Assembly (NCBI RefSeq): GCF_016865485.1 | Contig: NZ_AP024452.1 | Location: 1,324,501 to 1,388,500, forward strand | Length of the DNA: 64,000 nucleotides | Origin: Luteitalea sp. TBR-22 | Lineage (GTDB): Bacteria > Acidobacteriota > Vicinamibacteria > Vicinamibacterales > Vicinamibacteraceae | Direction of reading: 5' to 3' | Shown: piece by piece, positions 38,621 to 46,851 of the stretch | Numbering within the stretch: the stretch's first letter is position 1 | Layout: every line of letters starts with the position of its first letter | The notes under the pieces: generated by a model | Told to the model about the DNA's origin: nothing | The model's database searches: none | What the model saw: the letters and a program-made list of their open reading frames with translations, nothing else | Position numbers and translations under genes: made by a program

Positions 38621-39952
38621 GTGCCTCTCCATCGTCGAGCCTTCCTGACTGCCGCGGCGGTGGCAGCGCTTCGCCCGTGGCGCCTGGACGCCGCAGGCTG
38701 GCGCGCCGGCGTGGCCACCGTCGACATCACCCCGAAGACCTCGCTCTGGATGGCCGGCTTCGCGGCGCGCACGCAGCCCGCCCAGGGGACGTCGCAGCCC
38801 CTGCATGCCAAGGCGCTGGCGATCGAGGACGTTCGCGGCCGACGGCTCGTCGTCGTCACGCTCGACCTGCTCGGCGTCACCGGCCCGATGGCCGACCGCA
38901 TCAGCACGGCGGTCCGGGCTCGCTACAAGGTGCCGCGCGAGCGCCTGTTGCTCGCGTCGAGCCATACGCACAGCGGGCCGGTGGTCGACACGCAGTTGCT
39001 GGTGGCCTACGACGTCACGCCGCAGCAGATTGCCGACATCGAGGCGTACACCGGTTGGCTCGAGGGGCAGATCGTCGACGTGGTCGGCGCCGCGCTGAAG
39101 GGGCTGGCGCCTGCGACGCTGCACGCGGGCGAGACGACGGCCGGCTTTGCCGCCAACCGTCGCGTGCAGTACACGCCCGACGGGCCCGTCGATCATCGCG
39201 TGCCGCTGCTGCGCGTCGACATCGGCGGCGCGCCGAAGGCCATCCTCTTCAGCTACGCCTGTCACAACACGACACTGCAGGCGAGCAACGTGGAGTGGCA
39301 TGGCGACTACGCCGGCGTCGCGCAGGCCGCCATCGAGGCGGCGCAGCCGGGGCTCACCGCGCTGTTCATGACCGGCTGCGGCGCCGACGCGAACCCGAAG
39401 CCGCGTGGCACGTTCGCCGACGTCGAGCAGCACGGCCGTGCGTTGGCCAGGGCCGTGACCGACGCGATGACGGGGCTGGCGCCCATTGCCGGAGACACGC
39501 GCGCCGCGATCGAGTTCGTGGACCTCCCCTTCGAGAAGGCGCTGACGCCCGACGAGTGGAAGACGCGCTTCGGCCTGGCCGACCCCTATGTCGCCCGGCA
39601 CGCGCGCCTCATGGAAACCGTGAAGGCCCGGGACGGCAAGCTGCCGACGAGCCAGCCCATTCCGCTGCAGGTCTGGCGATTCGGCAAGGCCGTCACGCTC
39701 GTCGCCCTCGGTGGCGAAGTGGTGGTGGACTATGCGCTGCGCCTGCGTCGCGAGCATCCCGACGACCACGTCTGGCCCGTCGGGTACGCCAACGACGTGT
39801 TCGGGTACGTGCCCTCGAAGCGCGTGCTGACCGAGGGCGGCTACGAGGGCGGCGGCGCGTTGCTGTACTACGGTCGCCCGGGCCCGTTCGACGCCACCGT
39901 CGAGGACCGCATCTTCACGACGCTCGAGCGCCTGTTGAAGGAGACACGATGA
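38621..39952 (+). CDS. Exported neutral/alkaline ceramidase-like (PF04734 N-domain) protein
   Basis: A 443-residue protein with a twin-arginine-like signal ([14 protein letters not shown]), indicating export. The catalytic domain of neutral ceramidases is recognised in [10 protein letters not shown], the SSHTHSGP zinc/active-site segment, [10 protein letters not shown] and [13 protein letters not shown]. The Ig-like C-terminal domain of full-length ceramidases (about 650-700 residues) is absent, as in many short planctomycete and acidobacterial homologues, whose substrate is unknown. The start is GTG 38621; TACAAT at 38603-38608 may be its -10. The stop overlaps the DegT ATG (ATGA), so the two are translationally coupled. 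Confidence 0.85.
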   Translation: MPLHRRAFLTAAAVAALRPWRLDAAGWRAGVATVDITPKTSLWMAGFAARTQPAQGTSQPLHAKALAIEDVRGRRLVVVTLDLLGVTGPMADRISTAVRARYKVPRERLLLASSHTHSGPVVDTQLLVAYDVTPQQIADIEAYTGWLEGQIVDVVGAALKGLAPATLHAGETTAGFAANRRVQYTPDGPVDHRVPLLRVDIGGAPKAILFSYACHNTTLQASNVEWHGDYAGVAQAAIEAAQPGLTALFMTGCGADANPKPRGTFADVEQHGRALARAVTDAMTGLAPIAGDTRAAIEFVDLPFEKALTPDEWKTRFGLADPYVARHARLMETVKARDGKLPTSQPIPLQVWRFGKAVTLVALGGEVVVDYALRLRREHPDDHVWPVGYANDVFGYVPSKRVLTEGGYEGGGALLYYGRPGPFDATVEDRIFTTLERLLKETR

Positions 39953-41319
39953 CCATCGACCGCGCACGTCGCAAGTTCCTCGGCACCGTCGCCGCCGGCG
40001 GCGCCTCGCTCGTGGCTGCGCGTCCGGCACGATCCGCGTCGCAAGCTGCCGCGCCCCGCGCTGCCGTCGCCGGCGGCAAGCCGGCCGTGCTCGGCGGCAC
40101 GCCGGTGCGCACGGCGGCCTTCCCGTCGTGGCCGGTACAGGACAGCCGCGAGGAGCAGGCGCTCGTGTCGGTGCTCAAGAGCGGGCGCTGGGGACGCGGG
40201 GGTGGTTCGCAGGTCAAGGCGTTCGAGACGAAGTACGCCGAGGTCACGGGGACGCAGCACTGCCTGGCGACGGCCAACGGCACGTCGGCGTTGCTGACGG
40301 CGCTTGCGGCGATGGGCATCGGGGCCGGCGACGAGGTCATCGTGCCGCCGTACACCTTCGTGGCGACCGTCAACGCGGTGCTCGCGCTCAACGCGCTCCC
40401 GGTGTTCGTCGACACCGACATCGAGACGTTCCAGATCGACGCGACGAAGATCGCCGCGGCGATCACGCCGCAGACGCGCCTCATCCTGCCGGTGCACCTC
40501 GGTGGCGCGGTCGCCGACATGGACACCATCCTCGCGACGGCCAACGCCCGCAACATCGCCGTGATCGAGGATGCCTGCCAGTCGCACCTCGCGCAGTGGA
40601 AGGGCCGGCACGTCGGCTCGCTCGGGCGGGCCGGGTGCTTCTCGTTCCAGGCCAGCAAGAACCTGAACAGCGGCGAGGGGGGCGCGATCATCACCAGCGA
40701 CGCGACGCTCGCCGAGCGCGCCTACGCGTTCCACAACAACGGCCGCCCCGGTTCGGGCAGCGACTTCGCCTACCGGCACACCGGGCTCAACCTGCGCCTC
40801 ACCGAGTTCCAGGCGGCGCTGCTGCTGGCGCAGATGACCCGCCTCGAATCGCAGGCCAGCCAGCGCGAGACCAACGCCGCGTACCTGACGAAGGCGCTCG
40901 CGCAGATTCCCGGCATCACGCCCGCGAAGATGTACCCGGGCGTGACGCGCAACGCGTACCACCTGTACATGTTCCGCTACGATCCGTCGGCCTTCGGCGG
41001 CCTGTCGCGCGCCGGCTTCCTCAAGGCGCTCAAGGCCGAGGGCATCCCGGCCAGCAGCGGCTACTCGCCCCTGAACGACGAGCCGTTCCTCGCCAACACG
41101 CTTGCCGGCACCGCCTACCAGCGCATCTACGGTGCCGCGGCGATGAAGGCGTGGCCGGAGCGCAACCGCACGCCGCAGAACGCGCGCCTCTGCGAGCAGG
41201 CCGTGTGGCTCACGCAGACCATGCTGATCGGGCCGCGCCAGGACATGGACCACATCATCGAGGCCGTGACGCGCATCCAGAAGCACGCAGGCGACATCGC
41301 GCGCCAGTCCAACGACTAG
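39949..41319 (+). CDS. Tat-exported DegT/DnrJ/EryC1/StrS-family aminotransferase
   Basis: A 456-residue PLP-dependent enzyme of the sugar-aminotransferase family. The fold is complete: [42 protein letters not shown] with the PLP-ring Asp D208, and [15 protein letters not shown] with the Schiff-base lysine K237. Preceding it is an unusual N-terminal twin-arginine signal, [20 protein letters not shown], which predicts folded export; the cofactor would be loaded in the cytoplasm first. It overlaps the ceramidase-like gene by ATGA and is followed 16 bases later by an ABC transporter. A periplasmic aminotransferase would need an amino donor there. Alternatively the protein could be an oxidoreductase-operon relic. 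The reaction is unknown. Confidence 0.88.
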   Translation: MTIDRARRKFLGTVAAGGASLVAARPARSASQAAAPRAAVAGGKPAVLGGTPVRTAAFPSWPVQDSREEQALVSVLKSGRWGRGGGSQVKAFETKYAEVTGTQHCLATANGTSALLTALAAMGIGAGDEVIVPPYTFVATVNAVLALNALPVFVDTDIETFQIDATKIAAAITPQTRLILPVHLGGAVADMDTILATANARNIAVIEDACQSHLAQWKGRHVGSLGRAGCFSFQASKNLNSGEGGAIITSDATLAERAYAFHNNGRPGSGSDFAYRHTGLNLRLTEFQAALLLAQMTRLESQASQRETNAAYLTKALAQIPGITPAKMYPGVTRNAYHLYMFRYDPSAFGGLSRAGFLKALKAEGIPASSGYSPLNDEPFLANTLAGTAYQRIYGAAAMKAWPERNRTPQNARLCEQAVWLTQTMLIGPRQDMDHIIEAVTRIQKHAGDIARQSND

Positions 41320-41335
41320 GATCGGCGCGCCGACC

Positions 41336-42082
41336 GTGAAAGCCGCGGCCGTCGACTTCCAGGGCGTCTCGTTCAGCCACGAGGACGGCACGCCCGTGCT
41401 CGACGGCCTGACGCTGTCGGTCGCGCCCGGCGAGGTCGTGTCGCTGCTCGGCCGCAGTGGCGCCGGCAAGTCGACGGTGCTGCGGCTGGTCAACCGCATG
41501 CTGCTGCCGACCCGCGGCAGCGTCATCGTCGAGGGCGCCGACACGCGCGAGTGGGATCCGATCCGGCTGCGCCGTCGCATCGGGTACGTCCTGCAGGACG
41601 GCGGACTCTTCCCGCACATGACCGTCGCCGACAACGTGGGCGTGGTGCCACGCCTCGAGGGTTGGGCGCCGCACGAGACCGAGGCGCGCGTCCGCACGCT
41701 GCTCGCGATGGTCGGGCTGCCGCCCGAGCGGTTCGCCACACGATGGCCGTCCGAGTTGTCAGGGGGACAGCGACAGCGGGTCGGGGTCGCGCGGGCGCTT
41801 GCCGTCGATCCACCGGTCCTCCTGATGGACGAGCCCTTCGGGGCGCTCGACCCGATCACCCGGGCGGAACTCCAGCAGGAGACGGCCCGCCTGCAGCAGG
41901 CGCTGCACAAGACCGTGCTGCTGGTCACGCACGACGTCGAGGAGGCGCTCCTCCTCAGCGACCGCGTCTGCATCCTGGAGGATGGGCGCGTGCAGGCCTG
42001 CGTCGATGTCGCGGCCTTCGATCACGCCGACGACCCGGTGATTGCCGCGCTGCGCGATGCCAGGCTACGGAGGAATCGGTGA
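41336..42082 (+). CDS. ABC importer ATPase, quaternary amine/ergothioneine type
   Basis: A 248-residue ABC ATPase with Walker A GRSGAGKST (39-47), signature ELSGGQRQRVG, Walker B VLLMDEPFGALDP and switch His LVTHDVEEAL. It is of the OpuCA/ProV/EgtV class that energises glycine betaine, choline or ergothioneine import. The CBS domains of many OpuCA proteins are absent, so osmotic gating through CBS is not expected. The GTG start lies 16 bases after the aminotransferase stop, and the permease gene starts four bases after its own stop, indicating one operon. Confidence 0.9.
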   Translation: MKAAAVDFQGVSFSHEDGTPVLDGLTLSVAPGEVVSLLGRSGAGKSTVLRLVNRMLLPTRGSVIVEGADTREWDPIRLRRRIGYVLQDGGLFPHMTVADNVGVVPRLEGWAPHETEARVRTLLAMVGLPPERFATRWPSELSGGQRQRVGVARALAVDPPVLLMDEPFGALDPITRAELQQETARLQQALHKTVLLVTHDVEEALLLSDRVCILEDGRVQACVDVAAFDHADDPVIAALRDARLRRNR

Positions 42083-42086
42083 CGCG

Positions 42087-43622
42087 ATGGCGGTGATCCA
42101 GTTCTGGCTCGCCCATCGCGCGGAAGTGCTCGCGCTGCTCGGGCAACACCTGCTGCTCGCGGGCGTGGCGACCCTCGTGGCCACGGCGATCGGCGTGCCG
42201 CTCGGCATCGCCGCCGCCCATCGTCCGCGCCTCGGCGCGCCGCTCGTGGGCCTGGCCAACGTGGTGCAGACGATCCCGAGCCTCGCCATGTTCGGGTTCC
42301 TGCTGCCGTTGCCCGTGCTGGGCGGCATCGGACCGCGCACGGCCATCGTCGCCCTCACGCTGTACGCGCTGTTGCCGATCGTCCGCACGACCATCACCGG
42401 CATCACGGGGATCGATCGCACGGTGCGCGATGCCGGCATCGCGCTCGGCATGACGCCGCGCCAGCTGCTGTGGCAGGTGGAGTTGCCGCTCGCGGTGCCA
42501 GCCATCGTGTCCGGCGTGCGGATCGCGGCGGTCGTCGCGGTGGGCGCCGCGACGATTGCGGCGGCCGTCGGCGCCGGTGGGCTCGGCGAGTACATCTACC
42601 GTGGCCTCGCGATGGTCGACACCACGGTGATCCTGGCAGGCGCCATCCCGGCGGCCCTGCTGGCACTCGTCGTGGACGGCGCGCTGTGGCTCGCGCAGTG
42701 GCGCCTGCAGCGCCGGGAGCGTCGTCGCATGCGGCGACGCACGCTCATCGTCGGCGGCGTGCTGCTGGTCCTCGGCCTGGCGGCGTGGGCCATCGTCGCC
42801 TCGCGCGCTGGTGCCGAGATCGTCGTCGGCTCGAAGAACTTCGGCGAGCAGCTGGTGCTCGGCGAGATCGTCGCGCAGGCGTTGGAGCGCGAGGGGCTGC
42901 GCGTGCGTCGGCAGCTCAACCTCGGCGGCACGCTCATCTGCGACCGCGCGCTGCTGGCCGGCGACATCGACGTGTATGTGGAGTACACCGGTACCGCGCT
43001 GACGGCCGTCTTCAACAAGCCGATCGGCGCGTCGCGCGATGCGGTGACCGCGACGGTGCGTGAGGCCTACGCGCGCACCGGTCGCACGCTGCTCGCGCCG
43101 CTCGGGTTCGACAACACCTTCGCAATGCTCGTCCGTGGGGCCGACGCGCGCGCGAGGGGCTTGCGGACGATCGAGGACGCGGCGCGCGAGTCGCCGCGAT
43201 GGCGCGCGGCCTTCGGCTACGAGTTCCTCGATCGCCCGGACGGGTTCACGGGCCTGGCGCGGGCCTACGGGATCACGCTCGCCGAGCCGCCGCGCGCCAT
43301 GGACCTGTCGCTCACGTACCGTGCACTTGCCGCTGGCCAGGCCGACCTGATCGCCGGCGACGCGACGTCGGGCCTGATCCGCGCGCTCGACCTCGTGGCC
43401 CTCGAGGACACGCGTCACTACTTTCCGCCCTACGATGCGGTGCCCGTCGCCCGCGCCGACACGCTGTTGCGCGAGCCCCGGATGCGCGCCGCGCTCGATC
43501 GCCTGGCCGGCCGCATCACCGCCGCGCACATGCGGGAGATGAACTACCGCGCGGAAGCCCTGCGCCAACCCCCGGCCGACGTGGCCCGCGACTTCCTCGC
43601 CGGCCGCATCGCCGTCCCCTGA
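42087..43622 (+). CDS. ABC importer permease fused to its substrate-binding domain (EgtU/OpuF-like)
   Basis: A 511-residue fusion. Residues about 1-215 are an OpuCB/ProW-type permease with several membrane helices and the EAA-like loop GIDRTVRDAGIALGMTPRQLLWQVELPLA. A basic connector and one extra helix (about 217-243) lead to an extracytoplasmic OpuAC-type binding domain (about 248-511) opening IVVGSKNFGEQLVLGEIVAQALE. The layout equals EgtU of pneumococcus and the BilEB/OpuF proteins, which import ergothioneine, bile acids or compatible solutes. I cannot decide the ligand: the residues of the pocket would need an alignment. It forms a complete two-gene importer with the preceding ATPase. 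Confidence 0.9.
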   Translation: MAVIQFWLAHRAEVLALLGQHLLLAGVATLVATAIGVPLGIAAAHRPRLGAPLVGLANVVQTIPSLAMFGFLLPLPVLGGIGPRTAIVALTLYALLPIVRTTITGITGIDRTVRDAGIALGMTPRQLLWQVELPLAVPAIVSGVRIAAVVAVGAATIAAAVGAGGLGEYIYRGLAMVDTTVILAGAIPAALLALVVDGALWLAQWRLQRRERRRMRRRTLIVGGVLLVLGLAAWAIVASRAGAEIVVGSKNFGEQLVLGEIVAQALEREGLRVRRQLNLGGTLICDRALLAGDIDVYVEYTGTALTAVFNKPIGASRDAVTATVREAYARTGRTLLAPLGFDNTFAMLVRGADARARGLRTIEDAARESPRWRAAFGYEFLDRPDGFTGLARAYGITLAEPPRAMDLSLTYRALAAGQADLIAGDATSGLIRALDLVALEDTRHYFPPYDAVPVARADTLLREPRMRAALDRLAGRITAAHMREMNYRAEALRQPPADVARDFLAGRIAVP

Positions 43623-43636
43623 CCGGAGCCCGTCGC

Positions 43637-46057
43637 GTGCCTCGTTTCGTTCGTGTCGTGATCGTGTGCCTGTTCCTGGCGGCCGGGGCCACCGCGCCCG
43701 CGCGCGCCGCCGTTGACGACCTCGTCGATCTGTCGCGGGCCACCGTGGTCGTGCGCCGCGATCCGCGCCCGCCCGCCGAGCGTGCCGCCGCCGACGTGCT
43801 GGTCGAGGAGGTCGAGCGTCGTCTCGGCGCGAGGCTGCCGGTCGCGACGGACTGGCCGACAGGGGCGCCGGTCACGATCGCGCTGCTGTCGGGAACGGCG
43901 GCCGCGCCGTGGGCCGGCGCACCCGCGCTGCCCGAGCGCCGCGACGCTGGCCGCGCTGCCGAGGGCTTCCAGGTGTCGGTCACGCGTGACGCGCGCGGCA
44001 CGACGGTGTGGGTGCTGGGCGCCGACGGTCGTGGCGTACTGTTCGGCGTCGGCGAGCTGCTGCGAGCCCTGCGATGGGTGCCGGGCGCGACGGCCGGGCC
44101 ACGCGGCATCCCCGCGACCATGGACGTGGCAAGCGCGCCGGCGTACCCGATTCGCGGCCACCAGCTCGGCTACCGCCACCACTCCAACACGTACGACGCG
44201 TGGGACGAGGCGCGCTACGACCGGTACGTGCGCGAGCTCGCGCTCCTCGGCGTCAACAGCATCGAGAACATCCCGTTCCAGGACACCCGTGTCAGCCCGC
44301 ACTTCCCGCTGCCGCGCGACGAGATGAACGTCGCGATCAGCCGTGTCTGCGCGCGCTACGGCATGGACTACTGGATCTGGGCGCCCGCCGACTTCGACCT
44401 GAACGACGCGGCGCTGCGCGCCAGGACGCTCGACTCGCTCGAGACGCTCTTCGTGAAGCTGCCACGCATCGATCACGTCTTCGTGCCCGGTGGCGATCCG
44501 GGCCACAACCGCGCCGAGCTCGTGCTGCCGTGGCTGAAGGACCTTGCCGAGCGTCTGCGTCGCCATCACCCGCGCTCGCAGGTGTGGCTGTCGCTCCAGT
44601 GGTTCGACGCGCCGCAGATCGCCTGGATCTACGACCAGATCAACAAGGAGCCGCTGCCCTGGTTCGGTGGTCTCGTGGCGGGGCCCAGCAGCCCGCCGCT
44701 GGCCGAGACACGGGCCCGCCTGCACCAACGCTACCGCCTGCGCGACTACCCGGACGTGACCCATGTCGTCCGCGCCCAGTACGTGGTGCCCGACTGGGAT
44801 CCGGCCTACAACTTCACGCTCGGGCGTGAGCCGATCAATCCGCGACCCGTGTTCTATGCGTCGCTGCACGACCGTATCGCCTCGCACACCGACGGCTTCA
44901 TCAGCTACTCCGATGGCGTCAACGACGATGTGAACAAGGCGATCTGGAGTCGGAAGGCGTGGTCACCCTCGGCAACGCCGCGCGAGATCCTGATCGAGTA
45001 CGCGCGGCTGTTCTTCGGCGAGCCGGTGGCCGAGCGCGCCGCCGATGGCCTGCTGGCCCTCGAGAAGAACTGGGAGGGCCCGCTCGCCACCAACGGCGCG
45101 GTGGACGGCACGCTGTCGTCCTGGCAGCGGCTCGAGGCCGAGGTGCCCGCCCTGGAGGGCAACTGGCGCTGGCAACAGGCACTGTTTCGCGCCTACTACG
45201 ACGCCTACACGCGCCACCGGCTCCTGCGCGAGAGCGCGATCGAGCAGCGCGCGAACGCCGCGCTGCTGCCCCCGTATGCCGGGACCGCCGCTGACGCCGT
45301 GGCCCGCGCGACGGCCATCCTCGCCGAGGCCGACACGACTGGCTCTCACGACGCCTGGCGTGCCCGCATCGTCGCGCTGGGCGCGGCGTTGTTCTCGTCC
45401 ATCGGCATGCAGATGGATACCCCGAACTACAAGGCGAGCGGCACCGAGCGGGGCGCCGTGCTCGACTTCCTCCACTACCCGCTGAACAACCGCTGGTGGC
45501 TCGAGGACGAGTTCACGAAGGTACTCGCACTACCCAGCGAGACGGAGCGACGCTCCCGGCTCGAACTGCTGGCGCGATGGGAAGACCCCGGGCCGGGAGG
45601 CTTCTACGACGACCTCGGGCACGTGGGGAAGTCGCCGCACGTGCGCAAGGCCCGGATCAGCCAGGCCAACCCGCCGGAACTCGAGGATGGGCCGACGCCG
45701 CACTTCACGTGGGAGCAGGAAGGCCGCAGCCGCAAGCGCCTGGCCTGGCAGGTGAGCCTGCGCTGGCCCATCGCGCTGGTGTACGAGCAGATCGACCCGT
45801 CGGCGCGCTACATGGTGCGCCTGAACGGCAACGGCGACGTGCGCCTGCGCATCAACGGCGTCCCCGTGCAGCCCGCCGTGCCGTCGACCACGCTCGGCGA
45901 GCCGAAGCTGTTCGACGTGCCGCTCGACGCCATCCGCTCGCGCCGCATCGTCGTCACCTTCGACGACATCGACGAGAGCGACAGGAACTGGCGCCAGCAC
46001 TCGCGCGTGCACGAAGCGTGGCTCATCAAGGTCCCGCCGGGACGCGTCGGCGGGTAG
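43637..46057 (+). CDS. Secreted glycoside hydrolase with GH67/GH20b-like N-terminal domain
   Basis: An 806-residue secreted protein with a signal peptide ending APARAA. Residues about 28-135 resemble the N-terminal domain shared by GH67, GH20 and GH84 enzymes (AAADVLVEEVERRLGARLPVAT, VLGADGRGVLFGVGELLRAL). A TIM-barrel-like region follows (YPIRGHQLGYRHHSNTYDAW, LALLGVNSIENIPFQ, DHVFVPGGDPGHN). Then comes a helical region, and the last 120 residues form a beta-sandwich that may bind carbohydrate. The exact family is uncertain; alpha-glucuronidase-like or hexosaminidase-like activity is possible. GTG 43637 has GGAG eight bases upstream and lies 14 bases after the transporter stop, so it may be the last gene of the operon. 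Confidence 0.75.
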   Translation: MPRFVRVVIVCLFLAAGATAPARAAVDDLVDLSRATVVVRRDPRPPAERAAADVLVEEVERRLGARLPVATDWPTGAPVTIALLSGTAAAPWAGAPALPERRDAGRAAEGFQVSVTRDARGTTVWVLGADGRGVLFGVGELLRALRWVPGATAGPRGIPATMDVASAPAYPIRGHQLGYRHHSNTYDAWDEARYDRYVRELALLGVNSIENIPFQDTRVSPHFPLPRDEMNVAISRVCARYGMDYWIWAPADFDLNDAALRARTLDSLETLFVKLPRIDHVFVPGGDPGHNRAELVLPWLKDLAERLRRHHPRSQVWLSLQWFDAPQIAWIYDQINKEPLPWFGGLVAGPSSPPLAETRARLHQRYRLRDYPDVTHVVRAQYVVPDWDPAYNFTLGREPINPRPVFYASLHDRIASHTDGFISYSDGVNDDVNKAIWSRKAWSPSATPREILIEYARLFFGEPVAERAADGLLALEKNWEGPLATNGAVDGTLSSWQRLEAEVPALEGNWRWQQALFRAYYDAYTRHRLLRESAIEQRANAALLPPYAGTAADAVARATAILAEADTTGSHDAWRARIVALGAALFSSIGMQMDTPNYKASGTERGAVLDFLHYPLNNRWWLEDEFTKVLALPSETERRSRLELLARWEDPGPGGFYDDLGHVGKSPHVRKARISQANPPELEDGPTPHFTWEQEGRSRKRLAWQVSLRWPIALVYEQIDPSARYMVRLNGNGDVRLRINGVPVQPAVPSTTLGEPKLFDVPLDAIRSRRIVVTFDDIDESDRNWRQHSRVHEAWLIKVPPGRVGG

Positions 46058-46099
46058 CGGCAGGAGACCGGGGTCGGGCGCGGTCTGCCGAGGTTCAGG

Positions 46100-46204
46100 G
46101 TAGGGCGCGGTCTCCCCCTCGACTTCGCTCAGGGCAAGCGACCGCGCCGTTAGTCGGTCGTCAGGCCCTTCAAGCCAACGGCGGGGTGGGACACCCCGCC
46201 CTAC
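46100..46204. repeat. GTAG-REP inverted pair, one hairpin split by another repeat
   Basis: Left unit: GTAG (46100-46103), GGCGCGGTC (46104-46112) and GACCGCGCC (46140-46148) separated by 27 bases that contain CCCTCGACTTCGCTCAGGG, a different dispersed repeat. Right unit, opposite orientation: GGCGGGGTG / CACCCCGCC (46180-46188, 46192-46200) and CTAC (46201-46204). Confidence 0.82.
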
Positions 46205-46277
46205 CTGTGGGGCACCTCGCCCTGCTCGCGACCGGGCCTCACGGGTCTCTCACCCCGGGTGAGGGATACTTGGAGGG

Positions 46278-46850
46278 ATGTTGCGCCTCCAGATCATCGT
46301 CGTCAGTACGCGGCCCGGACGGAAGGGGCCTGCCGTTGCCACCTGGTTCGAACAGCGCGCCCGCGCCCACGGGGCCTTCGAGGTCGAGGTCGTGGACCTC
46401 GCGGAGGTCGCCCTCCCCGTGTTCGACGAACCCGAGCACCCGCGCCTCCGCAAGTACCAGCACGAACACACGAAGCGGTGGAGCGCGATCGTCGAGCGCG
46501 GCGACGCCTACGTGTTCGTGACCCCGGAGTACAACTTCAGCGCGCCGCCGAGCCTGCTCAATGCGCTCGACTTCCTGTACACCGAATGGGCCGAGAAGCC
46601 CGCCGGCTTTGTCAGCTATGGCGGCGTGTCCGGCGGGTTGCGCGGGGTGCAGATGGCCAAGCAGGTGCTGACCTCCCTCGGCGTGATGCCGATCGTGGCC
46701 GGGGTGGCGATTCCCTTCTTCGCCACGCGCCTCGGTCCCGACGGCGCCTTCGCGTCCGACGAGAAGCTCGACGGGTCGGCGGCTGCCCTGCTCACCGATC
46801 TGGCTCGCTGGGCCGGCGCCCTGGCGTCGATGCGCGCGTCCCGGGGCTGA
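46278..46850 (+). CDS. NADPH-dependent FMN reductase-family oxidoreductase
   Basis: A 190-residue flavodoxin-fold enzyme: LQIIVVSTRPGRKGPAVATWF binds the FMN phosphate, and VFVTPEYNFSAPPSLLNALDF is the family signature. Members reduce FMN, quinones, azo dyes or chromate with NAD(P)H. It is cytoplasmic with no signal. GGAGGG lies just before ATG. Its stop is one base from the start of the metal ATPase gene, so the two are probably co-translated; a link to metal or redox stress is plausible from position. Confidence 0.9.
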   Translation: MLRLQIIVVSTRPGRKGPAVATWFEQRARAHGAFEVEVVDLAEVALPVFDEPEHPRLRKYQHEHTKRWSAIVERGDAYVFVTPEYNFSAPPSLLNALDFLYTEWAEKPAGFVSYGGVSGGLRGVQMAKQVLTSLGVMPIVAGVAIPFFATRLGPDGAFASDEKLDGSAAALLTDLARWAGALASMRASRG

Positions 46851-46851
46851 C

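Noticed and set aside
39868-41973. Minus-strand frame of 701 codons opposite the DegT and ATPase genes
   Set aside because: It spans two real genes with complete catalytic motifs and has no recognisable domain.
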